DNA of 64,000 bases from Pseudomonas putida (GCF_002906855.1 NZ_MINI01000038.1:1612001-1676000); one strand, 5' to 3'. Shown: positions 1 to 8,985, counted from the first letter of the stretch. Notes: generated by a model from the letters alone, not told the origin. Numbers and translations: made by a program.

Positions 1-573
1 GTGCTGTCGGTCATTTACATCGCCATCCAGGCAGTGAGCGTCTGGCTGGCCTCAATCTTCGGTTTCGCGGGTGTGGAGTCGAAGAAGGCCTGGGCGTATT
101 CGCATGCCTTCAACAATGCTGACGAACTCGAACGCTGGATGGAAAACCAGCGCATCCGTATCAGTGCCCATGCCGACCACAAGTTGCGCAAGCTGCAGAT
201 GAAGCTGTCGCGTCGCCCGACCACCAACCCGGACGTGGCGGTGGCCATTGACGCCTCGCAGAACCGCGACTTCAACGCCTTCGTGCGCCTGCGCCAGGAA
301 GACAGCCATGCCCGCCAGGTGGCCACTGCCAGCCCAGCCAAGGTAGAGCCGGGCTCGCCAGCCGAAGCCGCGCCGCAGGATGTTGTCGCGGCGCCTCGGG
401 AAGCCTTGCCCGAGATGCCTGCCGCAGCCCTGGACGCCTTGCGTAAAAAGGATCTGACGGGCTACAGCGACGAGCAGTTGCGCACCATCTGCCAGGCCAA
501 GGGGTTTGACCTCGGTGCGGTGCTGGGACTGCGCGATGAACAGAAATTGTTGAAAGACTTCGAAGGCGTCTGA
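1..573 (+). CDS. Hypothetical membrane-anchored protein (possibly 5'-truncated by window edge)
   Basis: I do not recognise the family. The reading frame is open from base 1, which reads GTG, so the true start may lie before the window. The first ~25 residues are hydrophobic (LSVIYIAIQAVSVWLASIFG), like a signal anchor. A charged helical region rich in Arg/Lys/Glu follows (about 40-105), then an Ala/Pro/Glu-rich linker (about 105-140), and a C-terminal helical segment beginning YSDEQLRTICQAKG. It was probably an inner-membrane protein with most of its mass on one side. Its TGA directly abuts the ATG of the next gene, so the two are almost certainly cotranscribed and may act together. Coding is well supported by codon use; function is unknown. 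Confidence 0.7.
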   Translation: MLSVIYIAIQAVSVWLASIFGFAGVESKKAWAYSHAFNNADELERWMENQRIRISAHADHKLRKLQMKLSRRPTTNPDVAVAIDASQNRDFNAFVRLRQEDSHARQVATASPAKVEPGSPAEAAPQDVVAAPREALPEMPAAALDALRKKDLTGYSDEQLRTICQAKGFDLGAVLGLRDEQKLLKDFEGV

Positions 574-1404
574 ATGAAGCTCAAGACCTTGTTCGCCGCA
601 CTGTTCTGCCTGCCTGCGCTGGCCCAGGCCAGCGAGCGCAACGACGTTCCCGACTGCTATGGCCATGCCAGGATTGATGCGTTCCGCCAGGCGGGCAGCG
701 GACGTGAGCTGACGGTGATCGTTGACCAGACCATCCCGATGCCCGAGAGCATCCAGAAAGCCGCCTGGGCCCAGGTAAACCATTTCGTCGGCCCTGGCGA
801 CAAGCTGCGCCTGTACAGTTTCTCGGCATTCGTGCCGGGCAAGTACATGCAGCTGCGTTTCGCCGGCGAACTGAATACACCTCTGCCAGGCAATGTTCGT
901 GATGATGTCGGTATGCAGTCGCTGCGTACTTTCGACAAATGTCTAGTGCAGCAGCAGGCGTTCTTGCACAAGAAATTCGGGCAGGTATTCGTCCAGAGCC
1001 TTCGTGAGGCGACCGAGGACATTCCGCGCAGCGAGATTTTTCATTCGCTGCGCGACATTGGTAACGACCTGGCCTCACGCCCGGCCGACGAGCGCGTGAT
1101 CCTGCTGCTGTCGGACATGCTGGAAAACAGTGACTTCGGGAGTTTCTACGCCAACAACCGAATTCGTGACCTCAACCCGGCGGCTGAGCTCAAGCGTGTT
1201 GGCGAGCGCCAGTTGTTTGCCAACCTGCAGGGGGCCCGCGTTTATGTCGCTGGCGCCGGACTGGTGACCCAGGACGTCAAGCACGCCTACCGTTCGGGCA
1301 AGACCATGGAGCAGTTGCAGCAATTCTGGAGCGGCTATTTCGCCGGCTCCAACGCCTCGCTGGCGGCATTTGGCACACCGAGCCTGAATGTCGACCTGCA
1401 GTAA
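574..1404 (+). CDS. Exported protein with a von Willebrand A-like fold (hypothetical)
   Basis: A 276-residue protein with a typical Sec signal peptide (MKLKTLFAALFCLPALAQA, cleavage near residue 19), so periplasmic. The body resembles a VWA-type alpha/beta domain: a first hydrophobic strand ending in Asp (LTVIVDQT) and a later strand plus acidic loop (VILLLSDMLENS). The full DxSxS metal site is not obvious, because the first strand reads DQTIP. Two Cys (one in DCYG near the mature N-terminus, one in DKCLVQQ) could form a disulfide. It starts at the base after the upstream stop codon and is followed by a strong terminator, so it ends its operon. The fold assignment is an inference from strand pattern; substrate and partner are unknown. 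Confidence 0.65.
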   Translation: MKLKTLFAALFCLPALAQASERNDVPDCYGHARIDAFRQAGSGRELTVIVDQTIPMPESIQKAAWAQVNHFVGPGDKLRLYSFSAFVPGKYMQLRFAGELNTPLPGNVRDDVGMQSLRTFDKCLVQQQAFLHKKFGQVFVQSLREATEDIPRSEIFHSLRDIGNDLASRPADERVILLLSDMLENSDFGSFYANNRIRDLNPAAELKRVGERQLFANLQGARVYVAGAGLVTQDVKHAYRSGKTMEQLQQFWSGYFAGSNASLAAFGTPSLNVDLQ

Positions 1405-1411
1405 ACGGGCG

Positions 1412-1450
1412 AAAAAAAGGGGCGAACATGCAAATGTTCGCCCCTTTTTC
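1412..1450. terminator. Bidirectional intrinsic terminator between the VWA-like gene and prc
   Basis: A perfect 11-bp stem (1419-1429 with 1434-1444, tetraloop GCAA) is flanked by a run of seven A on the left and five T on the right. It can terminate the plus-strand operon and also prc arriving on the minus strand. Confidence 0.9.
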
Positions 1451-1469
1451 TTTCAGCCTGTGCTGAGCG

Positions 1470-3551
1470 TTACTTCTTGGCCATCTTGGTGCTTTCGCTC
1501 AGGTAGTCGATGAGGATGCGACCGGTCTCGGCCAGGTAGGCGTCGTCTTCCGGCTTGGTCTTGTCATCCTCTTCCGGCAGGGCGTCCTCGTCGACTTTCT
1601 TCAGCTCCTTGAGCGGCTCCTCACCCTTGGCCTTGCGACGGATGTTCTCCATCGCCAGTTGCTTGGCTTCGACGTCATCGTGGCGGGCGCGGCGCTCCTG
1701 CTCGTTGAGGCTGACGGTCTTCTCGTCCATCAACTTCTGGGTCAGGGCCAGGCGGTCACGGATGTAGGTGAACTCGGCATCCTTGGCGCTGCGTGCGTTA
1801 TGCTTGGCCTTGAGGTCAGTCAGGAACGGCTTGAACGGGTCGACTGCTGGCTTGACCACCGGGCGGATGGTGTCCCACGGCATGGCCTCAGGCAGGGCGC
1901 TTTCGCCGATTTCCTTGGTGTCGATGATCGACGGGTAGTCGATGTCCGGGAGCACGCCCTGGTGCTGGGTGCTCTGCCCGGAGACCCGGTAGAACTTGGC
2001 CAGGGTCAGCTTCAGCTCGCCATGGTTGAGGGGCTGGATGGTCTGCACGGTGCCTTTGCCGAAGGTCTGGCCACCGATGATCAGCGCACGGTGGTAGTCC
2101 TGCATGGCGCCGGCAAAGATCTCCGAGGCTGAGGCCGACAGGCGGTTGACCAGCAGCGCCATCGGGCCTTTGTAGAATGCGCCCGGGTTTTCGTCTTCGA
2201 GCACGTCGACACGGCCGTCGCTGTTGCGTACCAGCACGGTCGGGCCTTTCTCGATGAACAGGCTGGTCAGCTCGGTGGCTTCCTGCAGGGAACCCCCGCC
2301 GTTGTTGCGCAGGTCGATGACCACGCCGTCGACTTTTTCCTTCTGCAGTTCGGTGAGCAGTTTCTTCACGTCGCGCGTGGTGCTCTTGTAGTCTGGGTCA
2401 CCGGCACGGTAGGCCTTGAAGTCCAGGTAGAAGGCCGGGATCTCGATGATGCCGAGCTTGTAGTCACGCCCGTCCTGTTTGAGCTTGAGCACCGACTTCT
2501 TCGCCGCCTGCTCCTCGAGCTTCACGGCTTCGCGGGTGATCGAGACGATCTTGCTGGTCTGGTCGCTTGGTGCATTGTTGGCCGGGATGACCTCCAGGCG
2601 CACCACCGAGCCTTTCGGGCCACGGATCAGCTTGACCACTTCGTCCAGGCGCCAGCCGACCACGTCGACCATTTCCTTGTTGCCCTGGGCGACGCCGATG
2701 ATCTTGTCCGCCGGTGCTACCTGCTTTGTCTTGGCGGCCGGGCCTGCCGGCACCAGGCGCACGATCTTGACCTGGTCGTTGTCGCTCTGCAGCACCGCGC
2801 CGATGCCTTCGAGCGACAGGCTCATGTTGATGTCGAAGTTCTCGGCGTTGTCTGGCGACAGGTAGTTGGTGTGCGGGTCGTAGGACTGGGCGAAGGTATT
2901 GATGTAGGCCTGGAAGATGTCCTCGGCACGGGTCTGGTCCAGGCGCGCCAGCTGGTTCTTGTAGCGCTTGGTCAGGGTTTCCTGGATCTGCTTCGGCTCT
3001 TTGCCGGCGATCTTCTGGCGCAGCACCTCGTCCTTGACGCGCTTGCGCCACAGGTCGTCGAGCGCGGCCTGGTCCTTCTCCCACGGGGCATCCTTGCGGT
3101 CGATCAGCAAGGTTTCGTGGGTGGTGAAGTCCATCTTGTCGACGCCCTTGGCCAATTCGCCCAGGGCGAAGTCCAGGCGCTGCTTGACGCGGTCGAGGTA
3201 GCGCTTGTAGATGGTGAAGCCAGGGTCGAGGTTGCCGCTCTTGAGGAAGTCGTCGAACTGCGTCTTCCACTTGTCGAATTCGGCGATGTCGGCTGCGGTG
3301 AAGTAGCTGCGGGCCGGGTCGAGCAGCTTGATGTAGCTGTCGTAGATGATCACCGAGCGGGCGTCATCGAGCGGCGGCTTGCTGTAGTGGTGACGCTTGA
3401 GCAGTTCCACCACGTTGAGGCTGGCGACGATTTCGTCGCGGTCCGGCTGCAAGCTGTCCCACTTGTTGGCGGCCGCCGCATTGCCGCCGAGCGTGAGGCT
3501 GCCCAGGCCAACCATCAGGGCCAGGGCGGTGCTTGGGAGGAAATGCTTCAT
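1470..3551 (-). CDS. prc: Carboxy-terminal (tail-specific) processing protease Prc
   Basis: Periplasmic S41A serine protease that degrades proteins from their C-termini; in Pseudomonas (AlgO/Prc) it acts in envelope quality control. The 693-residue product has a signal peptide (MKHFLPSTALALMVGLGS), an N-terminal helical domain, a PDZ domain (about 205-300) and the protease core with LRNNGGG. The Ser/Lys dyad is visible: Ser474 in SASASEIFAGA and Lys499 in FGKGTVQ, 25 residues apart as in E. coli Prc (452/477). The C-terminal part is the family's charged helical domain. The start at 3551 gives a clean signal peptide; an ATG at 3584 would add 11 residues, and neither has a strong ribosome binding site. 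It is divergent from the quinone oxidoreductase gene. Confidence 0.95.
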   Translation of the reverse strand: MKHFLPSTALALMVGLGSLTLGGNAAAANKWDSLQPDRDEIVASLNVVELLKRHHYSKPPLDDARSVIIYDSYIKLLDPARSYFTAADIAEFDKWKTQFDDFLKSGNLDPGFTIYKRYLDRVKQRLDFALGELAKGVDKMDFTTHETLLIDRKDAPWEKDQAALDDLWRKRVKDEVLRQKIAGKEPKQIQETLTKRYKNQLARLDQTRAEDIFQAYINTFAQSYDPHTNYLSPDNAENFDINMSLSLEGIGAVLQSDNDQVKIVRLVPAGPAAKTKQVAPADKIIGVAQGNKEMVDVVGWRLDEVVKLIRGPKGSVVRLEVIPANNAPSDQTSKIVSITREAVKLEEQAAKKSVLKLKQDGRDYKLGIIEIPAFYLDFKAYRAGDPDYKSTTRDVKKLLTELQKEKVDGVVIDLRNNGGGSLQEATELTSLFIEKGPTVLVRNSDGRVDVLEDENPGAFYKGPMALLVNRLSASASEIFAGAMQDYHRALIIGGQTFGKGTVQTIQPLNHGELKLTLAKFYRVSGQSTQHQGVLPDIDYPSIIDTKEIGESALPEAMPWDTIRPVVKPAVDPFKPFLTDLKAKHNARSAKDAEFTYIRDRLALTQKLMDEKTVSLNEQERRARHDDVEAKQLAMENIRRKAKGEEPLKELKKVDEDALPEEDDKTKPEDDAYLAETGRILIDYLSESTKMAKK

Positions 3552-3694
3552 GCTGATTCGACGTGGAGGCAATTGATCACGCATAGTAGGCCGTCTTTTC
3601 CGTTCGCCGGTTCCATCGGAGCCGGACAAATACTGCAAAAAGCCTGGGGAGCGGGCTCCTCAGGCTCAGTCTGTGATTTAACTATGGAGGCACT

Positions 3695-4657
3695 GTGAAG
3701 GCATTGCAAGGCGTTGACGGACATGTGGCCTGGGTCGAGGCCGAACGCCCGGCCTGTGACGCGGGCCAAGTGCGCATTCGAGTGGCTGCTGCGGGGCTGA
3801 ACCGCGCCGATCTGCTGCAGATGAAGGGCCTGTATCCACCGCCGCCAGGCGCCAGCCCGTACATGGGCCTGGAGTGCGCCGGGGTGATCGAGGAAGTCGG
3901 TGCCGGCGCTGATTGGCGCGTGGGCGACCGTGTTTGCGCGCTGCTGGCCAGCGGTGCCATGGCTGAAGAAGTGGTAGTCGATGCCCGCCATGTATTGCCG
4001 GTACCAGAGGGCTTGAGCCTGCACGAAGCGGCGGCGCTGCCGGAGGTGTATGCCACGGCGTGGCTGAACATCTTCCAGCTGGGCAAGGTGAAGGCCGGTG
4101 AAAAAGTGCTGGTGCATGCTGGCGCCAGTGGCGTGGGCTCGGCGGCGATCCAGTTGTGCAAGGCGTTTGGCAGCCCGGTATGGGTCAGTGTCGGTTCCCA
4201 GGACCGTCTGGACTACTGTGAGGCGCTGGGTGCTGCGGGTGGCGTGGTGCGTAACCAGAACCTCGACGCGCTGGAAGGCTTCGGGCCGTTCGATGTGATT
4301 CTGGACCCGGTGGGTGCCAGCTATGGCGAGCTCAACCTGAAACTGCTGGCCCGTGACGGGCGTTGGGTGATCATCGGCCTGATGGGCGGGCGCAAGTTCG
4401 AGCTGGACCTGGCCCAGGTGCTGGGCAAGCGCCTGGAGATTACCGGCTCGACCCTGCGCAACCGCGATGACGGCTTCAAGGCCGAGCTGCTGCGCGAACT
4501 GCAGCAGCAGGTGTGGCCGCTGTTTGCCGAAGGGCGCCTGTCGCCGCAATTGGTCGATACCTACCCGGTGGAGTTTGCCCAGGCGGCGTATGCGGAGCTT
4601 GAGAGCAACCAGGTGTCCGGCAAGCTGGTGATGATCATCGACCCTAGCCTGGCTTAA
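3695..4657 (+). CDS. NAD(P)H quinone oxidoreductase, zinc-independent MDR family (zeta-crystallin/PIG3 type)
   Basis: A 320-residue medium-chain reductase with a GroES-like N-terminal half and a Rossmann half carrying the NADPH-binding loop AGASGVGSAAIQ (about 147-158). The PIG3-type signature NRADLLQMKGLYPPPP is near residues 39-54. The Zn ligands of alcohol dehydrogenases are absent, so it should be a one- or two-electron quinone/enone reductase. The start is GTG at 3695, with GGAGG four bases upstream. It is monocistronic and ends in a REP pair. The physiological substrate cannot be told from sequence. Confidence 0.9.
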   Translation: MKALQGVDGHVAWVEAERPACDAGQVRIRVAAAGLNRADLLQMKGLYPPPPGASPYMGLECAGVIEEVGAGADWRVGDRVCALLASGAMAEEVVVDARHVLPVPEGLSLHEAAALPEVYATAWLNIFQLGKVKAGEKVLVHAGASGVGSAAIQLCKAFGSPVWVSVGSQDRLDYCEALGAAGGVVRNQNLDALEGFGPFDVILDPVGASYGELNLKLLARDGRWVIIGLMGGRKFELDLAQVLGKRLEITGSTLRNRDDGFKAELLRELQQQVWPLFAEGRLSPQLVDTYPVEFAQAAYAELESNQVSGKLVMIIDPSLA

Positions 4658-4660
4658 GCA

Positions 4661-4770
4661 GGCCAGGCCTTTGCGGGGCAAGCCCGCTTCTACAGGCCCA
4701 TCACCGGATTCAAGGCCGGCGACGCACCTGTAGGAGTGGGCTTGCCCCGCGAAAGGGCCGGTACAGGTGC
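4661..4770. repeat. REP pair (P. putida-type, inverted doublet)
   Basis: Two REP units face each other: the first at about 4666-4696, the second at about 4728-4770 carrying the TAGGAGTGGGCTTGCCCCGC core. They sit between convergent genes (quinone reductase and HAD phosphatase) and can form a stem, so they may also act as a transcription barrier. Confidence 0.85.
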
Positions 4771-4778
4771 CTGAGATC

Positions 4779-5432
4779 TCAGCTCCAGCTCAACACCGGC
4801 CAGCCATTAGTCTCGGCATGCTCCCTGAGCACCGCGTCCGGGTTCACCACATGCGGATGATCGACCTTCAGCAACAGCGGCAGGTCATTGCGCGAATCGG
4901 AATAGAAACTCGCGCCTTCCAGGTTCTCCTGCTCCTGGTCCAGCCATTCCAGCAAACGGGTGATCTTGCCCTCGCGGTAGGTCAGCACCCCGTGGGTATT
5001 GCCGGTATACACCCCGTTCACCGCTTCCAGCTCGATCGCCAGGTACTCATCCACCCCCAGCCGCGCCGCAATCGGCCCGACCAGGTGCGTGCCTGAGGCG
5101 GAAATGATCAGGATCCGGTCACCGCGTCGGCGATGCTCGGCAATGCAGCGGCAGGCGTCGCCGTAGATGATCGGCTCGATCACCTCCTCGACCCACGGCT
5201 CCACCAGATGCTCGACTTCCTCCAGCGTGCGTCCGGCAATCGGCTCCAGGCTGAAGGCCATGTAATCCTCCATCTGCAAGTGGCCCTTGCCGTAGGCCTC
5301 CATCAGTTCATGGTCGCGGCGCAGGAACTCCTTGCCATCGACCCAGCCCAGCCGGGCCATCTGTTCACTCCACAGCGACGCGCAGTCGCCGTGGATCAGG
5401 GTTTCGTCCAGATCGAAAATTGCCAGTGCCAT
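4779..5432 (-). CDS. HAD superfamily phosphatase (subfamily IB, SerB-like)
   Basis: A 217-residue soluble phosphatase. Motif I is FDLDET with nucleophile Asp7 and acid/base Asp9. Motif II is IISASG (Ser111), motif III Lys156, and motif IV YSDSRND with Asp179 and Asp183. The helical insertion after motif I is that of SerB-type IB members, which act on small phosphomonoesters. Its ATG follows an AAGGAG site and lies 14 bp after the stop of the ABC ATPase gene, so it is the last gene of the importer operon. I infer that it dephosphorylates an imported or processed phosphate ester; the substrate is not known. Confidence 0.88.
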   Translation of the reverse strand: MALAIFDLDETLIHGDCASLWSEQMARLGWVDGKEFLRRDHELMEAYGKGHLQMEDYMAFSLEPIAGRTLEEVEHLVEPWVEEVIEPIIYGDACRCIAEHRRRGDRILIISASGTHLVGPIAARLGVDEYLAIELEAVNGVYTGNTHGVLTYREGKITRLLEWLDQEQENLEGASFYSDSRNDLPLLLKVDHPHVVNPDAVLREHAETNGWPVLSWS

Positions 5433-5446
5433 CTTGCTGATTCTCC

Positions 5447-6436
5447 TTAGGCCACTTCGCGCAGCGCCGTGGGGTCGATCGACAGGGAAACCCGCTGGCC
5501 GTCGGCATGCAGGTCCTCGGGCGAACGGTTGAGCACGTCGACCACCAGTTCCACCTCACGCACTTTTACGCGGTAGCGGATGACGTTGCCAAGCAGGCTG
5601 TGACTGCGCACCTCGGCGTCCAGTTCACCGTTGACGCCCAGGGTGATCGACTCCGGGCGGATTGCCAGGCGGCCGGCCACCGGGCGTTGCAGCAGGCGGC
5701 TGGCGCTGTCGGCGTCGAGCAGGTTGTAGTTGCCGATGAAACCGGCGGCGAACAGGTCCACCGGCTCTGTGTAGAGGGTTTCGGCATCGCCGCTCTGGAC
5801 GATGCGCCCCTGGTTCATCAGGAAGATGCGGTCGGACATGGTCAGCGCCTCCTCCTGGTCGTGGGTGACGAAAATGGTGGTCAGCCCAAGCTCGCGCTGG
5901 ATCGCGCGGATCTGCTCACGCAGGTGCTTGCGAATGCGCGCATCCAGCGCCGACAGCGGTTCGTCGAGCAGCAGCAGGCGCGGGCGGGTGACCAGCGAAC
6001 GGGCCAGGGCCACGCGCTGGCACTGGCCGCCGGACAGCTGGTGCGGGTAGCGCCCGGCGAAGTTGCCCAGTTCCACCAGGTCCAACGCTTCACGCACACG
6101 CTGCTGGCTTTCATCGGCCTTGACCTTCTGCATGCGCAGGCCGAAGGCCACGTTCTGCTCCACGGTCATGTTGGGGAACAGCGCATAGCTCTGGAACACC
6201 ATGCCGATGCCACGCTTCTGCGGGCTTACCGGCACGATGTCTTGGCCGTCGAGGAGGATCTTGCCACCGTCCACCGGGGTCAGGCCGGCGATGCAGCGCA
6301 GCAGGGTGGACTTGCCGCAGCCGGACGGGCCGAGCAGGGTAACGAATTCGCCGCGTTCGATCTGGCAGTCGATGTGCTCGAATACCGGGCTGCCGGCATA
6401 GCTTTTTTGCAGGTTATGTACGCTGACGAAGCTCAT
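5447..6436 (-). CDS. ABC transporter ATP-binding protein (spermidine/iron/phosphonate importer class)
   Basis: A 329-residue ATPase of the MalK/PotA/FbpC class. Walker A is GPSGCGKST (36-44), the Q-loop is in FQSYALFP, the signature LSGGQ is at 134-138, Walker B is LLLLDEP with Asp158 and Glu159, and the switch His is 192. A C-terminal TOBE-type domain follows from about residue 240. It energises the two permeases encoded just upstream; the gap to the preceding permease stop is one base. The best-known relatives with this companion set move Fe(III), polyamines or 2-aminoethylphosphonate. The linked phosphodiesterase and phosphatase make an organophosphorus substrate the better guess. Confidence 0.92.
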   Translation of the reverse strand: MSFVSVHNLQKSYAGSPVFEHIDCQIERGEFVTLLGPSGCGKSTLLRCIAGLTPVDGGKILLDGQDIVPVSPQKRGIGMVFQSYALFPNMTVEQNVAFGLRMQKVKADESQQRVREALDLVELGNFAGRYPHQLSGGQCQRVALARSLVTRPRLLLLDEPLSALDARIRKHLREQIRAIQRELGLTTIFVTHDQEEALTMSDRIFLMNQGRIVQSGDAETLYTEPVDLFAAGFIGNYNLLDADSASRLLQRPVAGRLAIRPESITLGVNGELDAEVRSHSLLGNVIRYRVKVREVELVVDVLNRSPEDLHADGQRVSLSIDPTALREVA

Positions 6437-6437
6437 G

Positions 6438-7232
6438 TCAGGTTTTGTCCTTGTTCAGGCGGTTGGCGACCCAGGTCAGCACCAGCACGAAGGCGAAATA
6501 CGAGATCACCAGCGCGCTGTTGAAGTGGCCACTGCTGTTGCGCATGTTGTTCAGGTAAACCTGCAGGGTCTCGTAGCGGGTGCCGACCAGCAGGTTGGCG
6601 AACACGAACTCACCAAACAGGAACGAGAACGACAGCAGCAGCGCCACCATCAGGCCCTTGCGCAGGTTCGGCAGCACCACCAGCAGGGCGGCTTGCCAGG
6701 TGCTGGCGCCGAGCAGCTGGGCAGCGTCCATCAGGTCGCGCAGGTTGATCGCCTGCAGGTTGTTGGTGATCGCCCGGTACATGAATGGCAAGGCGATGGT
6801 GAAGTAGCAGCCGATCAGGATCCACGGCGTGCCGACCATCGCCATCGGGCCGCTGCCATAGAGCTGCAGCAGGCCAACCGACGACACCACCGGCGGCACC
6901 GCGAACGGCAGCAGGATGAGGATGTTCATCAGTGCGTCGAGTTTCGGGAAATGGTAGTGCACCACAAACAGCAGCGGCAGGATCAGCACCACCGACAGCA
7001 GCAGTGCGCCCACGCACACCAGCAGCGATTGGCCGAACGCGGCCAGGAAGCGTGGTTCGCTCCACAGCGCGACGTACCATTTGAAGGTCAGGCCGCTGGG
7101 CAGCAGGCTCGCCGACCAGCTGGTGGCCAACGAGTAGAGCAGGGTGCCGGCCAGCGGCAGCAGCAGGATCAGGAACAGCAGGTACACCACCAGCCGATGG
7201 TAGAGCCCGGCGGAGGTTTTTTCAGCGCGCAT
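6438..7232 (-). CDS. ABC transporter permease (second subunit)
   Basis: A 264-residue inner-membrane protein with about six transmembrane helices and the binding-protein-dependent transport (BPD) loop around LMDAAQLLGASTWQAALLVV, which contacts the ATPase. It overlaps the upstream permease gene by 11 bp, which suggests translational coupling. It is the PhnV/PotC-like subunit of the importer. Confidence 0.9.
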   Translation of the reverse strand: MRAEKTSAGLYHRLVVYLLFLILLLPLAGTLLYSLATSWSASLLPSGLTFKWYVALWSEPRFLAAFGQSLLVCVGALLLSVVLILPLLFVVHYHFPKLDALMNILILLPFAVPPVVSSVGLLQLYGSGPMAMVGTPWILIGCYFTIALPFMYRAITNNLQAINLRDLMDAAQLLGASTWQAALLVVLPNLRKGLMVALLLSFSFLFGEFVFANLLVGTRYETLQVYLNNMRNSSGHFNSALVISYFAFVLVLTWVANRLNKDKT

Positions 7233-8061
7233 GGTAGCTCCTCTTGAGCAGCCATTGATGAACCACCGTGACCAATGTCATCAGCCCCACCAGCACCATT
7301 GCCAGGGCGCTGGCCAGGTTCGGGTCGAGGCTGATGTCGCCGGCCACCAGGCCGGCGATGCGGATCGGCAGCACGTTGAAGTTGCCGGTGGTCAGGGCAT
7401 AAACGGTGGCATAGGCGCCGAGGGCGTTGGCCAGCAGGATGACGAAGGTGCCGAGCAGCGCCGGGGTCAGTACCGGCAGGCCGATATGCCGCCAGAACTG
7501 CCAGTGGCTGGCGCCGAGCAGCGCCGCGGACTCGCGCCAGTCTTCGCGCAGGGCGTCGAAGGCCGGGTAGAGCAGCAGCACGCCGAGCGGGATCTGGAAG
7601 TAGGTGTACACCAGGATCAGGCCGCTCTTGGAGTAGATGCTGAAGTCCTCCAGCAGGCCGATCTGTTTCAGCAGCAAGGTCAGCGCGCCGTTGAATCCGA
7701 GCAGGATGATGAAGGCGAAGGCCAGCGGCACCCCGGCAAAGTTGCTGGTCATGTTGGCGAAGGCGCTGACGAAGTCGCGCAGCTTCGAGTCGACCTGGCG
7801 CAGCGAATAGGCGCCGAGGGTGGCGATGACGATGCCGAACAGGCTCGACCAGAAGCTGATCTCCAGGCTGCGTTGCAGCGCCTGCAGGTAGAACTTGGAG
7901 GCGAACACCTTGCTGAAGTTTTCCACGCCCCAGCCGGCTTCCGATTGCAGGCTGTTGATGGCCACCCAGGCCAGCGGGGCGATCTGGAAGATCACGAAGA
8001 ACACGGCGAACGGCAGCAGGCAGAGCAGGGCCAGGTAGCGACCACGGTTGCCGGCCTTCAC
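7222..8061 (-). CDS. ABC transporter permease (first subunit)
   Basis: A 279-residue inner-membrane protein with about six transmembrane helices and the BPD loop in REDWRESAALLGASHWQFW. I place the start at GTG 8061: it overlaps the TGA of the phosphodiesterase gene as GTGA, and GGAG lies eight bases upstream. The frame is open to an ATG at 8079, but that would add an atypical N-terminus inside the upstream gene. It pairs with the next permease to form the channel. Confidence 0.9.
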   Translation of the reverse strand: MKAGNRGRYLALLCLLPFAVFFVIFQIAPLAWVAINSLQSEAGWGVENFSKVFASKFYLQALQRSLEISFWSSLFGIVIATLGAYSLRQVDSKLRDFVSAFANMTSNFAGVPLAFAFIILLGFNGALTLLLKQIGLLEDFSIYSKSGLILVYTYFQIPLGVLLLYPAFDALREDWRESAALLGASHWQFWRHIGLPVLTPALLGTFVILLANALGAYATVYALTTGNFNVLPIRIAGLVAGDISLDPNLASALAMVLVGLMTLVTVVHQWLLKRSYHAR

Positions 8062-8864
8062 TTGAGCAGCTCCCAGCACACGGTCTTGTCATGCGCGGCG
8101 CCCAGCAGCTTGCAGATGGTCCCGCACAGTTCAGTCTGCAGCGGTTTGGCGGCCGGGTCGAGGCTGAAGGCGTCGCCGAACACGAACAGCGGCACCTCAC
8201 GCTCCTCGGCCAGCAGGCCGTTGTGCGAGCGGTCGTTGTTCATGCCGTGATCGGCGGTGACCAGCACCTGGTAACCCTCTTCGAGCCAGCCCGGCAGGTA
8301 GTCGGACAACAGGATGTCGGCGCTGCGCGCGGCATTGCGGTACTGGCTGCTGTCCAGGCCATGGCGGTGGCCGACATCGTCGATGCTCATCGGGTGCACC
8401 AGGAGGAAATTCGGCGCATGGCGGCGACGCAGGTATTCGCCGTCGGCCAGCAGGTGTGAATCAGGGTAGCGATCGTCCCAGTAGAACAGGCCGTGCTGGA
8501 TCGGCAGCTTTGGCGCGTGGGTGTGACGGTCGCGCTGTGGGTCGAAGGGGGAGCGGTTGTACAGCTCGCTCATCCAGTGATAGGCCGCCGCCGCGGTGCC
8601 CAGGTTGGCTTCGCGGGCGTAGTGGAACACGCTGCGCTGGTTGGACAGGCGGTTGACGTTGTTGTGCACGATGCCGCTGTCGATCGGCGCCACGCCGGTG
8701 AGGATGCACTCATACAGCGGCCGTGACAGCGAAGGCAGTTCGCATTCCATGCGGTAGAGCGCGGCTCGGTCGGCCTCGACGTAGGCGTGCAGGTGGCCCA
8801 TGGCGTGGTGGGCGACCTGGTAGTTGAGGCCGTCGAGCAGGACCAGGATGACGTTGTGGTTCAT
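8058..8864 (-). CDS. Alkaline-phosphatase-superfamily type I phosphodiesterase / nucleotide pyrophosphatase
   Basis: A 268-residue metal-dependent hydrolase without a signal peptide, so apparently cytoplasmic. The first metal ligand is Asp11 in VLLDGLNY. The nucleophile region LPSLSRPLYECILTG points to Ser47, where NPP enzymes have Thr. Metal ligands follow in DDVGHRHG (about 162-168), TADHG (Asp205, His206) and a late His214. Members of this fold cut phosphodiesters, pyrophosphates or phosphonoacetate. It lies inside the importer operon between the binding protein and the first permease and overlaps the latter by four bases. I infer that it cuts the imported compound, followed by the HAD phosphatase. 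The exact reaction is unknown. Confidence 0.85.
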   Translation of the reverse strand: MNHNVILVLLDGLNYQVAHHAMGHLHAYVEADRAALYRMECELPSLSRPLYECILTGVAPIDSGIVHNNVNRLSNQRSVFHYAREANLGTAAAAYHWMSELYNRSPFDPQRDRHTHAPKLPIQHGLFYWDDRYPDSHLLADGEYLRRRHAPNFLLVHPMSIDDVGHRHGLDSSQYRNAARSADILLSDYLPGWLEEGYQVLVTADHGMNNDRSHNGLLAEEREVPLFVFGDAFSLDPAAKPLQTELCGTICKLLGAAHDKTVCWELLK

Positions 8865-8889
8865 TTGAAGCTCCGCGGGTTTTCAAGAG

Positions 8890-8985
8890 CGGCCGCTTTG
8901 CGGCCTTTCGCGGGTCAAGCCCGCTCCTACAGGCCGGCGCGGGCCTGCAGGAGCGGGCTTGACCCGCGAACGAGGGCGCAGCCCT
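8890..8985. repeat. REP pair inside the importer operon
   Basis: Two inverted REP units (8899-8932 and 8945-8975) share the core GAGCGGGCTTGACCCGCGAA. They lie between the binding-protein gene and the phosphodiesterase gene. In that position they could stabilise the upstream mRNA segment and raise binding-protein levels over the rest of the operon. Confidence 0.88.
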
